A stretch of 64,000 nucleotides of DNA from JACRAV01 sp964571235 (GTDB lineage Bacteria > Zixibacteria > MSB-5A5 > GN15 > FEB-12). The notes below the pieces were generated by a model. The model was not told where the DNA came from and searched no databases. It saw only the letters and a list, made by a program, of their open reading frames with translations. Location of the stretch: assembly GCA_964571235.1 (NCBI GenBank), contig CAZNAI010000007.1, positions 62,001 through 126,000 of the forward strand, written 5' to 3'. A program made the position numbers and the translations under genes. The number at the start of each line of letters is the position of its first letter. The first letter of the stretch is position 1. Below are positions 16,953 to 25,589 of this stretch, piece by piece.

Positions 16953-19721
16953 ATGTCAGCCACTAAGGTTGGCGCGGGCAAAAAAGCACCGGCAGAGAAG
17001 CCGGTCCGCAAAAGTGCGGTCAAGGCGCCACAATCGACCGATACATTCACCGGCAAATACTACTACTTTTTTGGGGGGGGGAAGGCCGACGGCGAGGCGA
17101 CTATGAAAGAGTTGCTCGGCGGCAAAGGCGCCAACTTAGCCGAGATGACCAACGCCGGCATTCCGGTTCCGCCCGGGTTTACCATCACCACCGACGTATG
17201 CAAGATCTACTACGAGCACGGGATGAAAGTCCCCAAACCGATCGACGCCCAGATGCACGACTACATGAAAATGCTCGAGTCATCTACCGGCAAAAAATTC
17301 GGCGGCTCGGATAATCCGCTACTCGTCTCGGTGCGTTCGGGGGCGAAGTTCTCCATGCCCGGCATGATGGACACAATCTTGAATCTTGGTCTGAACGACG
17401 AGACACTCGAAGCGCTCTCGGTCAAGACCAACAACCCGCGCTTTGCCTACGACAGCTATCGGCGGTTTATCGCGATGTTCGGCGATGTCGTACTCGGAAT
17501 CGACCGAGAGCAGTTTGAAGAAATTATTACCAAGAAGAAAAAAGAAAAACGGGTCAAGCAGGATTCATCGCTTCAGATCGCCGACCTCAAAGATATCATC
17601 AAACAGTTTAAGAAACTGGTCGCCAAGAAATCGGGCGAGGCGTTTCCGGAGTCGCCGTGGGAACAGCTTAAGATGGCACGCGACGCGGTCTTTCGCAGTT
17701 GGAATAACCCGCGCGCGATTACGTATCGCCGGCTGAATAATATTCCGTCGAATATCGGCACCGCGGTGAATATCCAGGCGATGGTCTTCGGTAACATGGG
17801 GAACACCTCCGCGACCGGAGTCGGATTCACCCGCGACCCCGGAACGGGCGCCAAGGAATTCTACGGCGAGTATCTGGTCAACGCACAGGGAGAAGACGTG
17901 GTGGCCGGTATCCGCACACCCCAGCCGATCAAGGAGCTGGGCAATGAGATGCCCTCGCAGTTCAAAAAGCTAAAAGAGATCACCGCACGCCTTGAAAAGC
18001 ACTATCGCGATATTCAGGATTTCGAGTTCACCATTCAGGAAGGCGAGCTGTTTATGCTACAGACTCGCAACGGCAAGCGAACAGTACAGGCGGCGGTCAA
18101 GATCGCTGTCGATATGGTGAAAGAGAAATTTATCACCAAAGAAGAAGCTCTACTTCGCATCGAGCCGGTGCAGATCGATCATCTTTTGCACCCGCGCCTT
18201 GATCCGAAGGCCGAATACGAAGTAATCGCAAAAGGGCTGGCCGCCTCACCGGGCGCTGTTTCCGGAAAAGTGTATTTTACCGCCGAGGACGCGGTCAAAC
18301 ACAGCAACAAAGAGTCGACCATTCTCGTGCGCGAGGAGACCAATCCCGACGATATCGAGGGCATGAACGCCGCGGTCGGCATTCTAACTGCACGTGGGGG
18401 GATGACCTCACACGCGGCAGTGGTGGCGCGCGGCATGGGCAAGTGTTGCGTTACCGGTGCTGAATCGGTACGGGTCAATCTGGCAAAGAAGTGTTTTCAG
18501 GTTGGTCGCCTGACGATCAAAGAAGGGGAAGTGATTACCCTCAACGGTTCCACCGGCGACATCATGTTGGGCGCTCTGCCGACGATCGAACCGGAGCTCT
18601 CCGGTGAATTCTCAGAGTTGATGTCGTGGGCTGACGAAATTCGGCAACTGAAAGTTAGAGCCAACGCTGACATCCCTCGCGACGCCCAACAGGCGGTCAA
18701 GTTCGGCGCACAGGGAATCGGCCTGTGCCGGACCGAACATATGTTCTTTGCCGAAGACCGTATTCCGGTCGTACAGCAGATGATATTGGCCGACACACCG
18801 GAAGAACGCCAGATGGCGCTTGACCGGCTCCTGCCGTTCCAGAAAAAAGATTTCAAAGGATTGTTCGACGCGATGGCCGGTCTGCCGGTAACTATCCGGA
18901 CGCTCGATCCGCCGCTTCACGAATTCCTGCCGCGCAAAGAAGAAGTGCAGGCGAGACTCAAAGCGCTCGATCCCAAGAGCGACACTTACGAAGAAGACCT
19001 GATCGCCCTGCAAAAGACGCTCAAGCGAATCGACGAGCTGACCGAGATCAATCCGATGCTCGGGCATCGCGGATGCCGCCTTGGAATTGTATTTCCGGAG
19101 ATCACGGAAATGCAGGTCCGGGCGATCATTGGCGCGGCCTGCGATCTGCACAAACAGGGGAAGAAAGTCTTCCCTGAGATCATGATTCCACTGGTGGGGA
19201 ATATCTCTGAGTTCCGCAACCAGAAGGAGACTGTTCTCCGTGTGGCGGGCGAAGTGATGCACAAAGCGAAGGTGAAGGATCTCGAATTCAAAGTCGGCAC
19301 GATGATCGAGATACCGCGCGCCGCTCTGACAGCCGACGAGATCGCCGCCGAGGCCGATTTTTTCAGTTTCGGCACCAACGATCTGACCCAGATGACACTC
19401 GGTTTTTCGCGCGATGACTCGGGGAAATTTATGAAGTACTACCTTGAAAAAGGCATTCTTCAGGTTGACCCATTTGTTTCTATCGACCAGACCGGTGTCG
19501 GCCAGTTGGTCAAGATGGGAAAAGACAAAGGAAGAGCTGTTAAGCCGGACCTCAAAGTAGGTATCTGCGGCGAGCACGGAGGCGATCCGACCTCGATTGA
19601 GTTCTGCCATCTGGTGGGGCTTGATTACGTTTCCTGTTCGCCGTATCGCGTACCGATTGCAAGACTGGCGGCGGCTCAGGCAACCCTTCGCCACGGCGAA
19701 ATCGGTAAGAAGTCCAAGTAG
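16953..19721 (+). CDS. ppdK: Pyruvate, phosphate dikinase
   Basis: 922 residues, full length for the family plus an N-terminal extension of about 30 Lys/Ala-rich residues (KKAPAEKPVRKSAVK). The enzyme interconverts pyruvate + ATP + Pi and PEP + AMP + PPi in the cytoplasm. Visible parts: N-terminal ATP-grasp-like domain starting GGKGANLAEM, central phosphohistidine domain with GGMTSHAAVVARGMG (catalytic His487), and the PEP-binding C-terminal barrel with GLCRTEHMFF, FGTNDLTQM and GICGEHGG. GGAGATAG precedes the start. Near the 5' end a T6G9 run encodes FFGGGK. The ADP-forming acyl-CoA synthetase gene follows, suggesting a pyruvate/acetate energy node. Confidence 0.97.
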   Translation: MSATKVGAGKKAPAEKPVRKSAVKAPQSTDTFTGKYYYFFGGGKADGEATMKELLGGKGANLAEMTNAGIPVPPGFTITTDVCKIYYEHGMKVPKPIDAQMHDYMKMLESSTGKKFGGSDNPLLVSVRSGAKFSMPGMMDTILNLGLNDETLEALSVKTNNPRFAYDSYRRFIAMFGDVVLGIDREQFEEIITKKKKEKRVKQDSSLQIADLKDIIKQFKKLVAKKSGEAFPESPWEQLKMARDAVFRSWNNPRAITYRRLNNIPSNIGTAVNIQAMVFGNMGNTSATGVGFTRDPGTGAKEFYGEYLVNAQGEDVVAGIRTPQPIKELGNEMPSQFKKLKEITARLEKHYRDIQDFEFTIQEGELFMLQTRNGKRTVQAAVKIAVDMVKEKFITKEEALLRIEPVQIDHLLHPRLDPKAEYEVIAKGLAASPGAVSGKVYFTAEDAVKHSNKESTILVREETNPDDIEGMNAAVGILTARGGMTSHAAVVARGMGKCCVTGAESVRVNLAKKCFQVGRLTIKEGEVITLNGSTGDIMLGALPTIEPELSGEFSELMSWADEIRQLKVRANADIPRDAQQAVKFGAQGIGLCRTEHMFFAEDRIPVVQQMILADTPEERQMALDRLLPFQKKDFKGLFDAMAGLPVTIRTLDPPLHEFLPRKEEVQARLKALDPKSDTYEEDLIALQKTLKRIDELTEINPMLGHRGCRLGIVFPEITEMQVRAIIGAACDLHKQGKKVFPEIMIPLVGNISEFRNQKETVLRVAGEVMHKAKVKDLEFKVGTMIEIPRAALTADEIAAEADFFSFGTNDLTQMTLGFSRDDSGKFMKYYLEKGILQVDPFVSIDQTGVGQLVKMGKDKGRAVKPDLKVGICGEHGGDPTSIEFCHLVGLDYVSCSPYRVPIARLAAAQATLRHGEIGKKSK
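17067..17081 (+). repeat. T6G9 homopolymer pair inside ppdK
   Basis: Six T then nine G lie about 115 bases into the coding sequence. The frame is intact at this length. Slippage by one base would truncate the protein after a short N-terminus. Confidence 0.8.
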
Positions 19722-19739
19722 AGATTGTTCAGTAACGAT

Positions 19740-19775
19740 AAGGCCGCGGCAGTTGTGTCGCGGCCTTTATTTTTT
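19740..19775 (+). terminator. Intrinsic terminator of ppdK
   Basis: Stem aaggccgcg / cgcggcctt with a ten-base loop is followed by a run of T. Confidence 0.9.
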
Positions 19776-19896
19776 GCTGGAAATGTTTCTATCTTTCGCT
19801 TGACTTGACCGGCCTAACTCGTTCATTGCCGGTACTTTGAGGCGAGTGGACGGATTTTTAAGGGCCCCCGCCCAAACAGTAGAAAGACAAAACGAA

Positions 19897-22023
19897 ATGA
19901 ATCGTAGACATCAACTTGACAGCATTTTTTCTCCCTCGTCGGTGGCGGTGATCGGCGCCTCCACCCGCAAGGGAACAATTGGCCGCGAGACTCTGCACAA
20001 CATTCTGTCGGCGGAATTTGAGGGTAAGGTCTTCCCGGTCAACCCCAAAGCGCCGGTTATTCACTCGATCAAATCATACTCGACAATTCTCGATGTCCCA
20101 GACTTAGTTGATCTGGCAATTGTCATTGTGCCGAAAGAAGAAGTTCTGTCGGTCGTGAGGCAATGCGGCCAAAAGGGTGTGAAGGGGCTGGTGGTTATCT
20201 CGGCGGGATTCTCCGAAGTGGGAGCAGAAGGGAAAGCCCGCGAAGTGGCGGTGATGAATGTGGTACGCGAATACGGCATGCGGATGATCGGCCCAAATTG
20301 CTTTGGCGTGGTCAACACCAATCCGTCGGTCAGTCTGAACGCCACTTTCGGCAAGACATTTCCGAAAGTCGGCAAAGTGGGATTCATCACCCAATCGGGC
20401 GCGATGGGTGAGGCGATTATGAACCAGGCCAAAGAACTTGGAATCGGATTTTCTGTGGTCGCTTCAATCGGCAACAAAGCCGACATATCGTCCAACGACA
20501 TTCTCGATTATTTCCGCGATGATCCCCATACCGATATTATTCTGATGTATCTGGAAAATTTCGGCAACCCGAGAAAATTTACGGCTATCGCCCGCGAGGT
20601 CTCGCGCTTCAAGCCGATTGTGGCGGTAAAGTCCGGACGGACTCATCTGGGCGCAAAGGCGGCGTCGTCGCACACTGGTTCGCTGGCTGGCGCTGATGTC
20701 GCGGTCGACGCACTTTTTGAGCAGACCGGTGTGATGCGAGTAGGAACGGTAGAAGAGCTATTCGATGTCGCCGCGGCGCTGTCATCCCAACCAGTCCCGA
20801 AAGGGAACCGGGTGGTAGTAGTGACGAACGCCGGCGGGCCGGGAATTTTGGCGACCGATGCGCTGATCAATCACGGACTGCAAATGCCGTCGCTTTCGCC
20901 GGCAACAGTGAAAGAGTTGCGCAAGTTCTCTTCGACGGAAGCATCGTTTTCCAACCCGATGGATATGGTAGCCGGCGCAGGAGCCGAGCAGTTCAAGAAG
21001 ACTCTGAGCGCACTGAAGCACGACGAACAATATGACACAATCATCCCCATCTTCGTGCCGCCGGTGACGATCAATCAGATGGATGTGGCAGTGAGTATCA
21101 AAGAGGCGGTCGCCGACACCGATAAGACCGTACTGGCCTGTTTCATGGGGGCAGGGGAGGGCTCCGCCGCGGTTGCCTATCTTAAGTCGCACAATGTCCC
21201 GGTGTACATCTTTCCCGAAGCGGTGGCGAAGACACTCTCGACTATCGATGAGTATCGTCAGTGGTTAAACCGTCCGCGCGGCAAATACAAATCATTCAAA
21301 GTAAACACCGAGGCGGTCAAGATAGTGATCGAGCGAGTGCTGGGTGATCGCGACGGCGCTATAGTTGGCGATGACGCCATTGAAATTCTCGAAGCATACG
21401 GTATTCCGGCGGCGCCGTATCATTTCGCCGGTTCGGCCAAAGAAGCTGTTTCCGTAGCAAACTCGATTGGTTATCCGGTGGTGATGAAAATCAACACTCC
21501 CCAGATTCTGCACAAGACGGAACTGGGAGCGGTGTTGGTCGATTTGCGAAGTGATAAGGAAGTCCGCGACGGTTGGAAAGAGCTGGAAGTTCGGCTTGCC
21601 AAACTTAAGAAGAAAGAGAAGATGACAGTCGCGCTTCAGCAGATGATCTCTGGCGAGGTAGAAACGGTGATTGGGATGGTGGACGACCGCCAATTCGGGC
21701 CGCTCATCATGTTCGGACTCGGCGGCATATTTGTCGAAGTGATGAAAGATGTCGCTTTCAGAATAAACCCGCTGACCGATGCCTCGGCCAAAGAGATGAT
21801 ACAGTCACTCCGGTCGTACCCACTGTTGACCGGGTTTCGCGGGTCGGCGCCGGTCGATATCGACCGGATTGTTGACGCGGTTCTTCGCGTTTCGCAGTTG
21901 GTCAAAGATTTCGACTGTTTCGCCGAGATCGATATTAATCCGTTTATAGTATCGGCGGACAAAAGCCGGTGTAAGGCGGTCGACGCACGGCTTATTGTCA
22001 AGCGCAAGACCTCCCGGTATTGA
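19897..22023 (+). CDS. ADP-forming acyl-CoA (acetyl-CoA) synthetase, fused alpha-beta
   Basis: The protein begins at MNRRHQLDSIF; an upstream in-frame ATG at 19837 would add 20 poorly conserved residues. 708 residues. A CoA-binding Rossmann domain (VAVIGAS-x4-TIG) comes first. It is followed by two ligase-CoA domains, with the phosphorylated histidine in AASSHTGSLAG (His259). The C-terminal ATP-grasp domain includes GYPVVMKI and HKTELGAV. It makes ATP from acetyl-CoA (or related acyl-CoA) + ADP + Pi, or runs in reverse. The order alpha then beta in one chain is the common bacterial/archaeal fused form. Substrate range cannot be read from sequence. Shine-Dalgarno is weak. Confidence 0.93.
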   Translation: MNRRHQLDSIFSPSSVAVIGASTRKGTIGRETLHNILSAEFEGKVFPVNPKAPVIHSIKSYSTILDVPDLVDLAIVIVPKEEVLSVVRQCGQKGVKGLVVISAGFSEVGAEGKAREVAVMNVVREYGMRMIGPNCFGVVNTNPSVSLNATFGKTFPKVGKVGFITQSGAMGEAIMNQAKELGIGFSVVASIGNKADISSNDILDYFRDDPHTDIILMYLENFGNPRKFTAIAREVSRFKPIVAVKSGRTHLGAKAASSHTGSLAGADVAVDALFEQTGVMRVGTVEELFDVAAALSSQPVPKGNRVVVVTNAGGPGILATDALINHGLQMPSLSPATVKELRKFSSTEASFSNPMDMVAGAGAEQFKKTLSALKHDEQYDTIIPIFVPPVTINQMDVAVSIKEAVADTDKTVLACFMGAGEGSAAVAYLKSHNVPVYIFPEAVAKTLSTIDEYRQWLNRPRGKYKSFKVNTEAVKIVIERVLGDRDGAIVGDDAIEILEAYGIPAAPYHFAGSAKEAVSVANSIGYPVVMKINTPQILHKTELGAVLVDLRSDKEVRDGWKELEVRLAKLKKKEKMTVALQQMISGEVETVIGMVDDRQFGPLIMFGLGGIFVEVMKDVAFRINPLTDASAKEMIQSLRSYPLLTGFRGSAPVDIDRIVDAVLRVSQLVKDFDCFAEIDINPFIVSADKSRCKAVDARLIVKRKTSRY

Positions 22024-22109
22024 CTTGAGATTTTCAGGGGCCGGACATATCTTCGGCCCAATGACAGCCAGCGATTGTGGTGGCAAAAAGCGATGAGAAA
22101 GGACAAGTT

Positions 22110-22595
22110 GTGCAGGTGAAATACGAGGTAAGAACAATCGGCTTGTGGTCGTTTGTCAAAATTTCGTTTTTCCTAAATCTGGCGCTTGGATTTCTTATCG
22201 GGATCTTCGTGGCGATGCAACTCTCGCTGATGTCAGCTATGTTCAGCCAGATCATGGCGGTTGACCCTTCTCTGCCGGATATCGGCGCTGTTGCCCCCGG
22301 CGCAATCCTGTTTTTCGTGCCGATCATGATGGCTTTCTTCATGGCCTTTTTCAACACGATTTTTGGGTCAGTCGCTGTTCTGTTGTATAATCTGGCCGCC
22401 AAAGCCATCGGTGGGCTGGAGATGACGCTCGAACCAGTGACGGTTACTCCGGCGGCGCCACAAGATTTTGGACGAGTGTATGCCGAAGGCACTGGCGCCC
22501 CGCCGCCACCGCCGGGCTTCGCGGTGTCCGATTCTCTGGCTACGCCAGTTCTACCCGCGCAGAAGCCTGAACCACCGGCTGGAAAGTTTGAGTAG
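22110..22595 (+). CDS. DUF3566-like two-TM membrane protein with Pro-rich tail
   Basis: Start is uncertain: GTG at 22110 has GAAAGGA eight bases upstream and begins close to the conserved region, while GTG at 22077 would add 11 residues. Two long TM helices flank a short loop (PSLPDIGAV). The ending LLYNLAAKAIGGLEMTLE is the characteristic close of DUF3566 domains. A Pro/Ala-rich tail of about 45 residues follows. DUF3566 is best known next to gyrA in Actinobacteria and its function is unknown. Here it stands between the acyl-CoA synthetase and gltX. Confidence 0.7.
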   Translation: MQVKYEVRTIGLWSFVKISFFLNLALGFLIGIFVAMQLSLMSAMFSQIMAVDPSLPDIGAVAPGAILFFVPIMMAFFMAFFNTIFGSVAVLLYNLAAKAIGGLEMTLEPVTVTPAAPQDFGRVYAEGTGAPPPPPGFAVSDSLATPVLPAQKPEPPAGKFE

Positions 22596-22600
22596 TTATT

Positions 22601-24043
22601 GTGAGTGAGTCACCCGTAAGAGTCAGAATAGCACCATCGCCGACCGGATACCTCCATGTCGGAACAGCCCGCACCGCGATATTCAATTTTCTGTTTGCGC
22701 GTCACGAAGGCGGGAAGTTTCTTATTCGTATCGAGGACACCGACGCCGAGCGGTCGGACAATTCGCTGGTCGAACCAATTTTGTCGGCACTTAAGTGGTT
22801 GGGAATCGAGTCAGACGAGCCGGTGGTCTATCAGTCGCAACGTGCCGACCTGTACAAAGCGGGGGTGGCGGCCATGCTGAAAAGCGGCCACGCCTACCGC
22901 TGTTTCTGCACGCCGGTCGAACTTGAAGCTGAGCGTGAAAAAGCGCGGGCGGAAAAACGCCCACCCCGGTACAGTCGCAAATGTCTTGGCTTGCCACCCG
23001 ACGAAGTGAAACGAAGAGTAGATGCCGGCATGGGGTCGGCTATTCGGCTTCACATTCCGGAAGGGGAAACCAAATACAAAGACATCGTCTCCGGTGATAT
23101 TGGAGTCAAAAACGAGGATATCGAAGATCTGGTGGTAGCTCGATCCGACGGCTCCGCGACCTATAACTTTGCGGTGGTGATCGACGATCACGAGATGGGG
23201 ATCACGCATGTCATCCGCGGAAACGATCACATCTCAAATACATTCAAGCAGATTCATATCTATCAGGCGCTCGGGTATAGCGTACCGCAATTCGGCCATG
23301 TGCCGTTGATTTTGCGTCCGGACAAGAAGAAAGTATCAAAGCGCCTTGGCGATAAAGATGTCGCGGAGTATCGTCACGACGGCATCCTTCCGGCCGCCAT
23401 GTTCAACTTTCTCTCGCTCTTGGGTTGGTCGCCCAAAACCGAGCAAGAGATATTCACCCCCGAGCAACTGATTTCAATTTTCGATCCGTCGCATTTGAAT
23501 CCGTCGAATGCCGTTTTCGATGAAGAAAAATTGGTCTCGTTCAATAAGGCACACATCCAATTGATGTCCGATCACGACCTTGCAGTACTTGTCGCGCCGC
23601 TTTTGGTCGAGTCTGGGTGTACCTCCAAGTACTGGCTGGAAACGCGCTGGGATTATCTGCGCCAAGTGGTGGGGCTACTCAAGGAACGGACGCGCCGAAT
23701 TGGTGATTTTGTCACGCTCGGGAAGTATTTCTTCTCCTCCGAATTTACTTACGACCCCGAGGCGGCGGCCAAGCAATTTGATAGCGAAACCGCCGGCCTG
23801 ATGGCCGCCTTTTCACAGAAATTGGCTGACTTGTCAGAGTTCACACATCAAACCACCGAGCAAGCGCTTGAATCACTGGCTGTTGAGCGGAATGTGAAAA
23901 AGGCGCGGATCATTCACCCGGTGCGTTTGGCGGTGTCGGGGATGACGGTCGGGCCGGGGCTGTATGATCTGCTGGTCGTTTTGGGGCGTCCGATTGTGCT
24001 GGATCGGCTGAAAAAAGCTATTGAATATATCGAATCGAGATAA
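22601..24043 (+). CDS. gltX: Glutamyl-tRNA synthetase
   Basis: GTG start a few bases after the preceding stop. 480 residues, usual length for bacterial GluRS. The class I signature is present as PSPTGYLHVGTART (HIGH equivalent) and KKKVSKRLG (KMSKS equivalent), with the conserved RIEDTDAERS between. It charges tRNA-Glu in the cytoplasm. The C-terminal anticodon-binding part is alpha-helical and complete. A discriminating or non-discriminating specificity cannot be decided here. Confidence 0.97.
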   Translation: MSESPVRVRIAPSPTGYLHVGTARTAIFNFLFARHEGGKFLIRIEDTDAERSDNSLVEPILSALKWLGIESDEPVVYQSQRADLYKAGVAAMLKSGHAYRCFCTPVELEAEREKARAEKRPPRYSRKCLGLPPDEVKRRVDAGMGSAIRLHIPEGETKYKDIVSGDIGVKNEDIEDLVVARSDGSATYNFAVVIDDHEMGITHVIRGNDHISNTFKQIHIYQALGYSVPQFGHVPLILRPDKKKVSKRLGDKDVAEYRHDGILPAAMFNFLSLLGWSPKTEQEIFTPEQLISIFDPSHLNPSNAVFDEEKLVSFNKAHIQLMSDHDLAVLVAPLLVESGCTSKYWLETRWDYLRQVVGLLKERTRRIGDFVTLGKYFFSSEFTYDPEAAAKQFDSETAGLMAAFSQKLADLSEFTHQTTEQALESLAVERNVKKARIIHPVRLAVSGMTVGPGLYDLLVVLGRPIVLDRLKKAIEYIESR

Positions 24044-24069
24044 CAGATTTGGCTATGTAGTACAGGAGA

Positions 24070-24744
24070 ATGACCGTGTCCGGGAAAGCAAAAACAAAGA
24101 AGAAAAAGGCCGCGGTGAAACCGAAGGCCAAAAAGCATCCGGTGAGCCGGGTCAAAGCAAAGAAGCAGGTCAAAGCAAAGGCGACAAAGCCTGCCAAATC
24201 GACCAAACCAAAGACGAGTCGCGGCGCCCAGGCGCCGGTCAAGCTGGATGCACAGAAAAAACGAATCGCCGTCATTTTGAAAAAAGCGATCAAGGGAGAG
24301 GAAGACGGCCTGCACTTCTACTCGTTGTTGGCCGAAAAGGCGTCCAACGCGATCGCCAAGGCCAAGCTGGAAAGACTGCGCGATGACGAAGTCCGGCACA
24401 AGGTCACGTTGGTGGCGCTCTATCGCCAGCATGTCGGCGGCGAGATTGGCAAACTGCCGGCCCGAGGGATCAACGCCCTTCGCAAAGTATTTGCCAAAGG
24501 GCATCTCGACCAGCGCAAGACCGAGATGGAGTTTATCAACCTGGCGATCGAAGCGGAACTTGCCGCCACAAAATATTACCGTGAAGAACGGGATCTAATC
24601 TCTGATCCGAAGTTCAAGGAGATATTTGACGCATTGGCGGAGGAAGAGCATCTCCACTTTGAACTTCTTCAGGCGGAAAAGGACGCTCTGGCCGGCAATT
24701 ACAATTGGTTCGGCTACGGCGACGCGGCGCCGCTTGAAGACTAA
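24070..24744 (+). CDS. Ferritin-like/rubrerythrin-type diiron protein with histone-like N-terminal tail
   Basis: The first about 60 residues are a Lys/Ala/Pro-rich tail of KAKK/KPAK type, like histone H1 tails. The remainder is a four-helix ferritin-like domain with the diiron ligand pattern: E in GEEDGLHFY, E-x2-H in DDEVRHK, E in EAELAATKYY, and E-x2-H in AEEEHLHFE. This fits a rubrerythrin-class peroxidase or iron-storage protein. The rubredoxin part that rubrerythrins usually carry is missing and appears as a separate next gene. ATG at 24070 is only one base from AGGAG, so the in-frame GTG at 24076 may be the real start. Confidence 0.8.
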   Translation: MTVSGKAKTKKKKAAVKPKAKKHPVSRVKAKKQVKAKATKPAKSTKPKTSRGAQAPVKLDAQKKRIAVILKKAIKGEEDGLHFYSLLAEKASNAIAKAKLERLRDDEVRHKVTLVALYRQHVGGEIGKLPARGINALRKVFAKGHLDQRKTEMEFINLAIEAELAATKYYREERDLISDPKFKEIFDALAEEEHLHFELLQAEKDALAGNYNWFGYGDAAPLED

Positions 24745-24787
24745 CGGTATGTATGTTGTTCATCACTGACGGAGGCGATTACGCACT

Positions 24788-24994
24788 ATGAGCATGCAAT
24801 GGGTCTGTGACATCTGCGGTTATGTACATGATGACGACGAACCGCCGTCTTCCTGTCCAATGTGTGGAGCGCCGAAAGGCAAGTTCTCAGAATGGGACGG
24901 CGAGGACGATTTTTACGACGAAGATATCGAAGATGCCGACGATGACGATGATGATGATTTCGGAGATAACGGCGACAACAACGAGAAGTTCTGA
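24788..24994 (+). CDS. Rubredoxin-like small protein with acidic tail
   Basis: 68 residues. WVCDICGYVHDDDEPPSSC followed by PMCGAPKGKF gives two CxxC knuckles spaced as in the C-terminal rubredoxin domain of rubrerythrin, expected to bind one iron (possibly zinc). The last about 33 residues are an Asp/Glu run. A GGAGG Shine-Dalgarno lies 11 bases upstream. Its position right after the ferritin-like gene, and the opposite charge of the two tails, suggest it is the detached electron-transfer partner. That pairing is an inference. Confidence 0.8.
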   Translation: MSMQWVCDICGYVHDDDEPPSSCPMCGAPKGKFSEWDGEDDFYDEDIEDADDDDDDDFGDNGDNNEKF

Positions 24995-25006
24995 GCAGGC
25001 ACGCCT

Positions 25007-25510
25007 GTGAATGAGCCCCCACGAGTCGATCTCGCCCACGCGCTGATTGGTCAGCGCGCTCCCGACTTTACGCTGATTTCGCACAATGAGGGGGAGCTCA
25101 ACCTTGCCTGGTATCGCGGACGCCAAAATGTCGTGCTGGCGTTTTATCCCGGCGACTGGACAGCGGTCTGTGCCCAGCAGATTCCCGGTCTGCAAGCGGT
25201 GGCCGATCGGTTCGAGGCACTGAATTGCCAGCTATTGGCGCTCAGTGTGGATTCGGTCTCGTCGCACAAAGCCTGGTCGCGATCTTTAGGCGGCATTTCA
25301 TTTCCGCTGATGGCTGACTATTTTCCCCATGGTGAAGTGGCACAAAAGTACGGTGTACTCAATAGGAAGGGATGGGCCGAACGATCGTTCTTTGCCATCG
25401 ACCTGCACGGCGTTGTGCGGTATGTCGATGTCGTCCCTCCCGCGGACATGCCGGACATCCACCGCCTGTTGAGCGCGATTGCCGGATTCCCCAAGAAACC
25501 GGCGGATTGA
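25007..25510 (+). CDS. Peroxiredoxin (AhpC/TSA family)
   Basis: GTG start; 167 residues. Thioredoxin fold with the peroxidatic cysteine in FYPGDWTAVCAQQ, where TAVC replaces the common TPVC or TFVC. It reduces peroxides in the cytoplasm. I see no clear resolving cysteine at the usual typical-2-Cys C-terminal place; C75 (ALNCQLLALSVD) is not a standard position. A 1-Cys mechanism is possible. It follows the rubredoxin-like gene within 13 bases and shares the redox cluster. Confidence 0.88.
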   Translation: MNEPPRVDLAHALIGQRAPDFTLISHNEGELNLAWYRGRQNVVLAFYPGDWTAVCAQQIPGLQAVADRFEALNCQLLALSVDSVSSHKAWSRSLGGISFPLMADYFPHGEVAQKYGVLNRKGWAERSFFAIDLHGVVRYVDVVPPADMPDIHRLLSAIAGFPKKPAD

Positions 25511-25589
25511 GTTCACGCCGCCATATTGGACTGCGGTGAGGTGGTGGGCACTTTTGACACCCGCCACCGTTGTATGAATCGAGATACGG

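Noticed and set aside
18612..19694. Antisense open frame of about 360 codons inside ppdK
   Set aside because: It is a shadow of a well-established gene in a GC-rich sequence, with no recognisable domain and no ribosome-binding site.
25520..25575. Imperfect hairpin before the ferredoxin-NADP reductase-like gene
   Set aside because: The stem has mismatches and no T run, and the genes on both sides read in the same direction.
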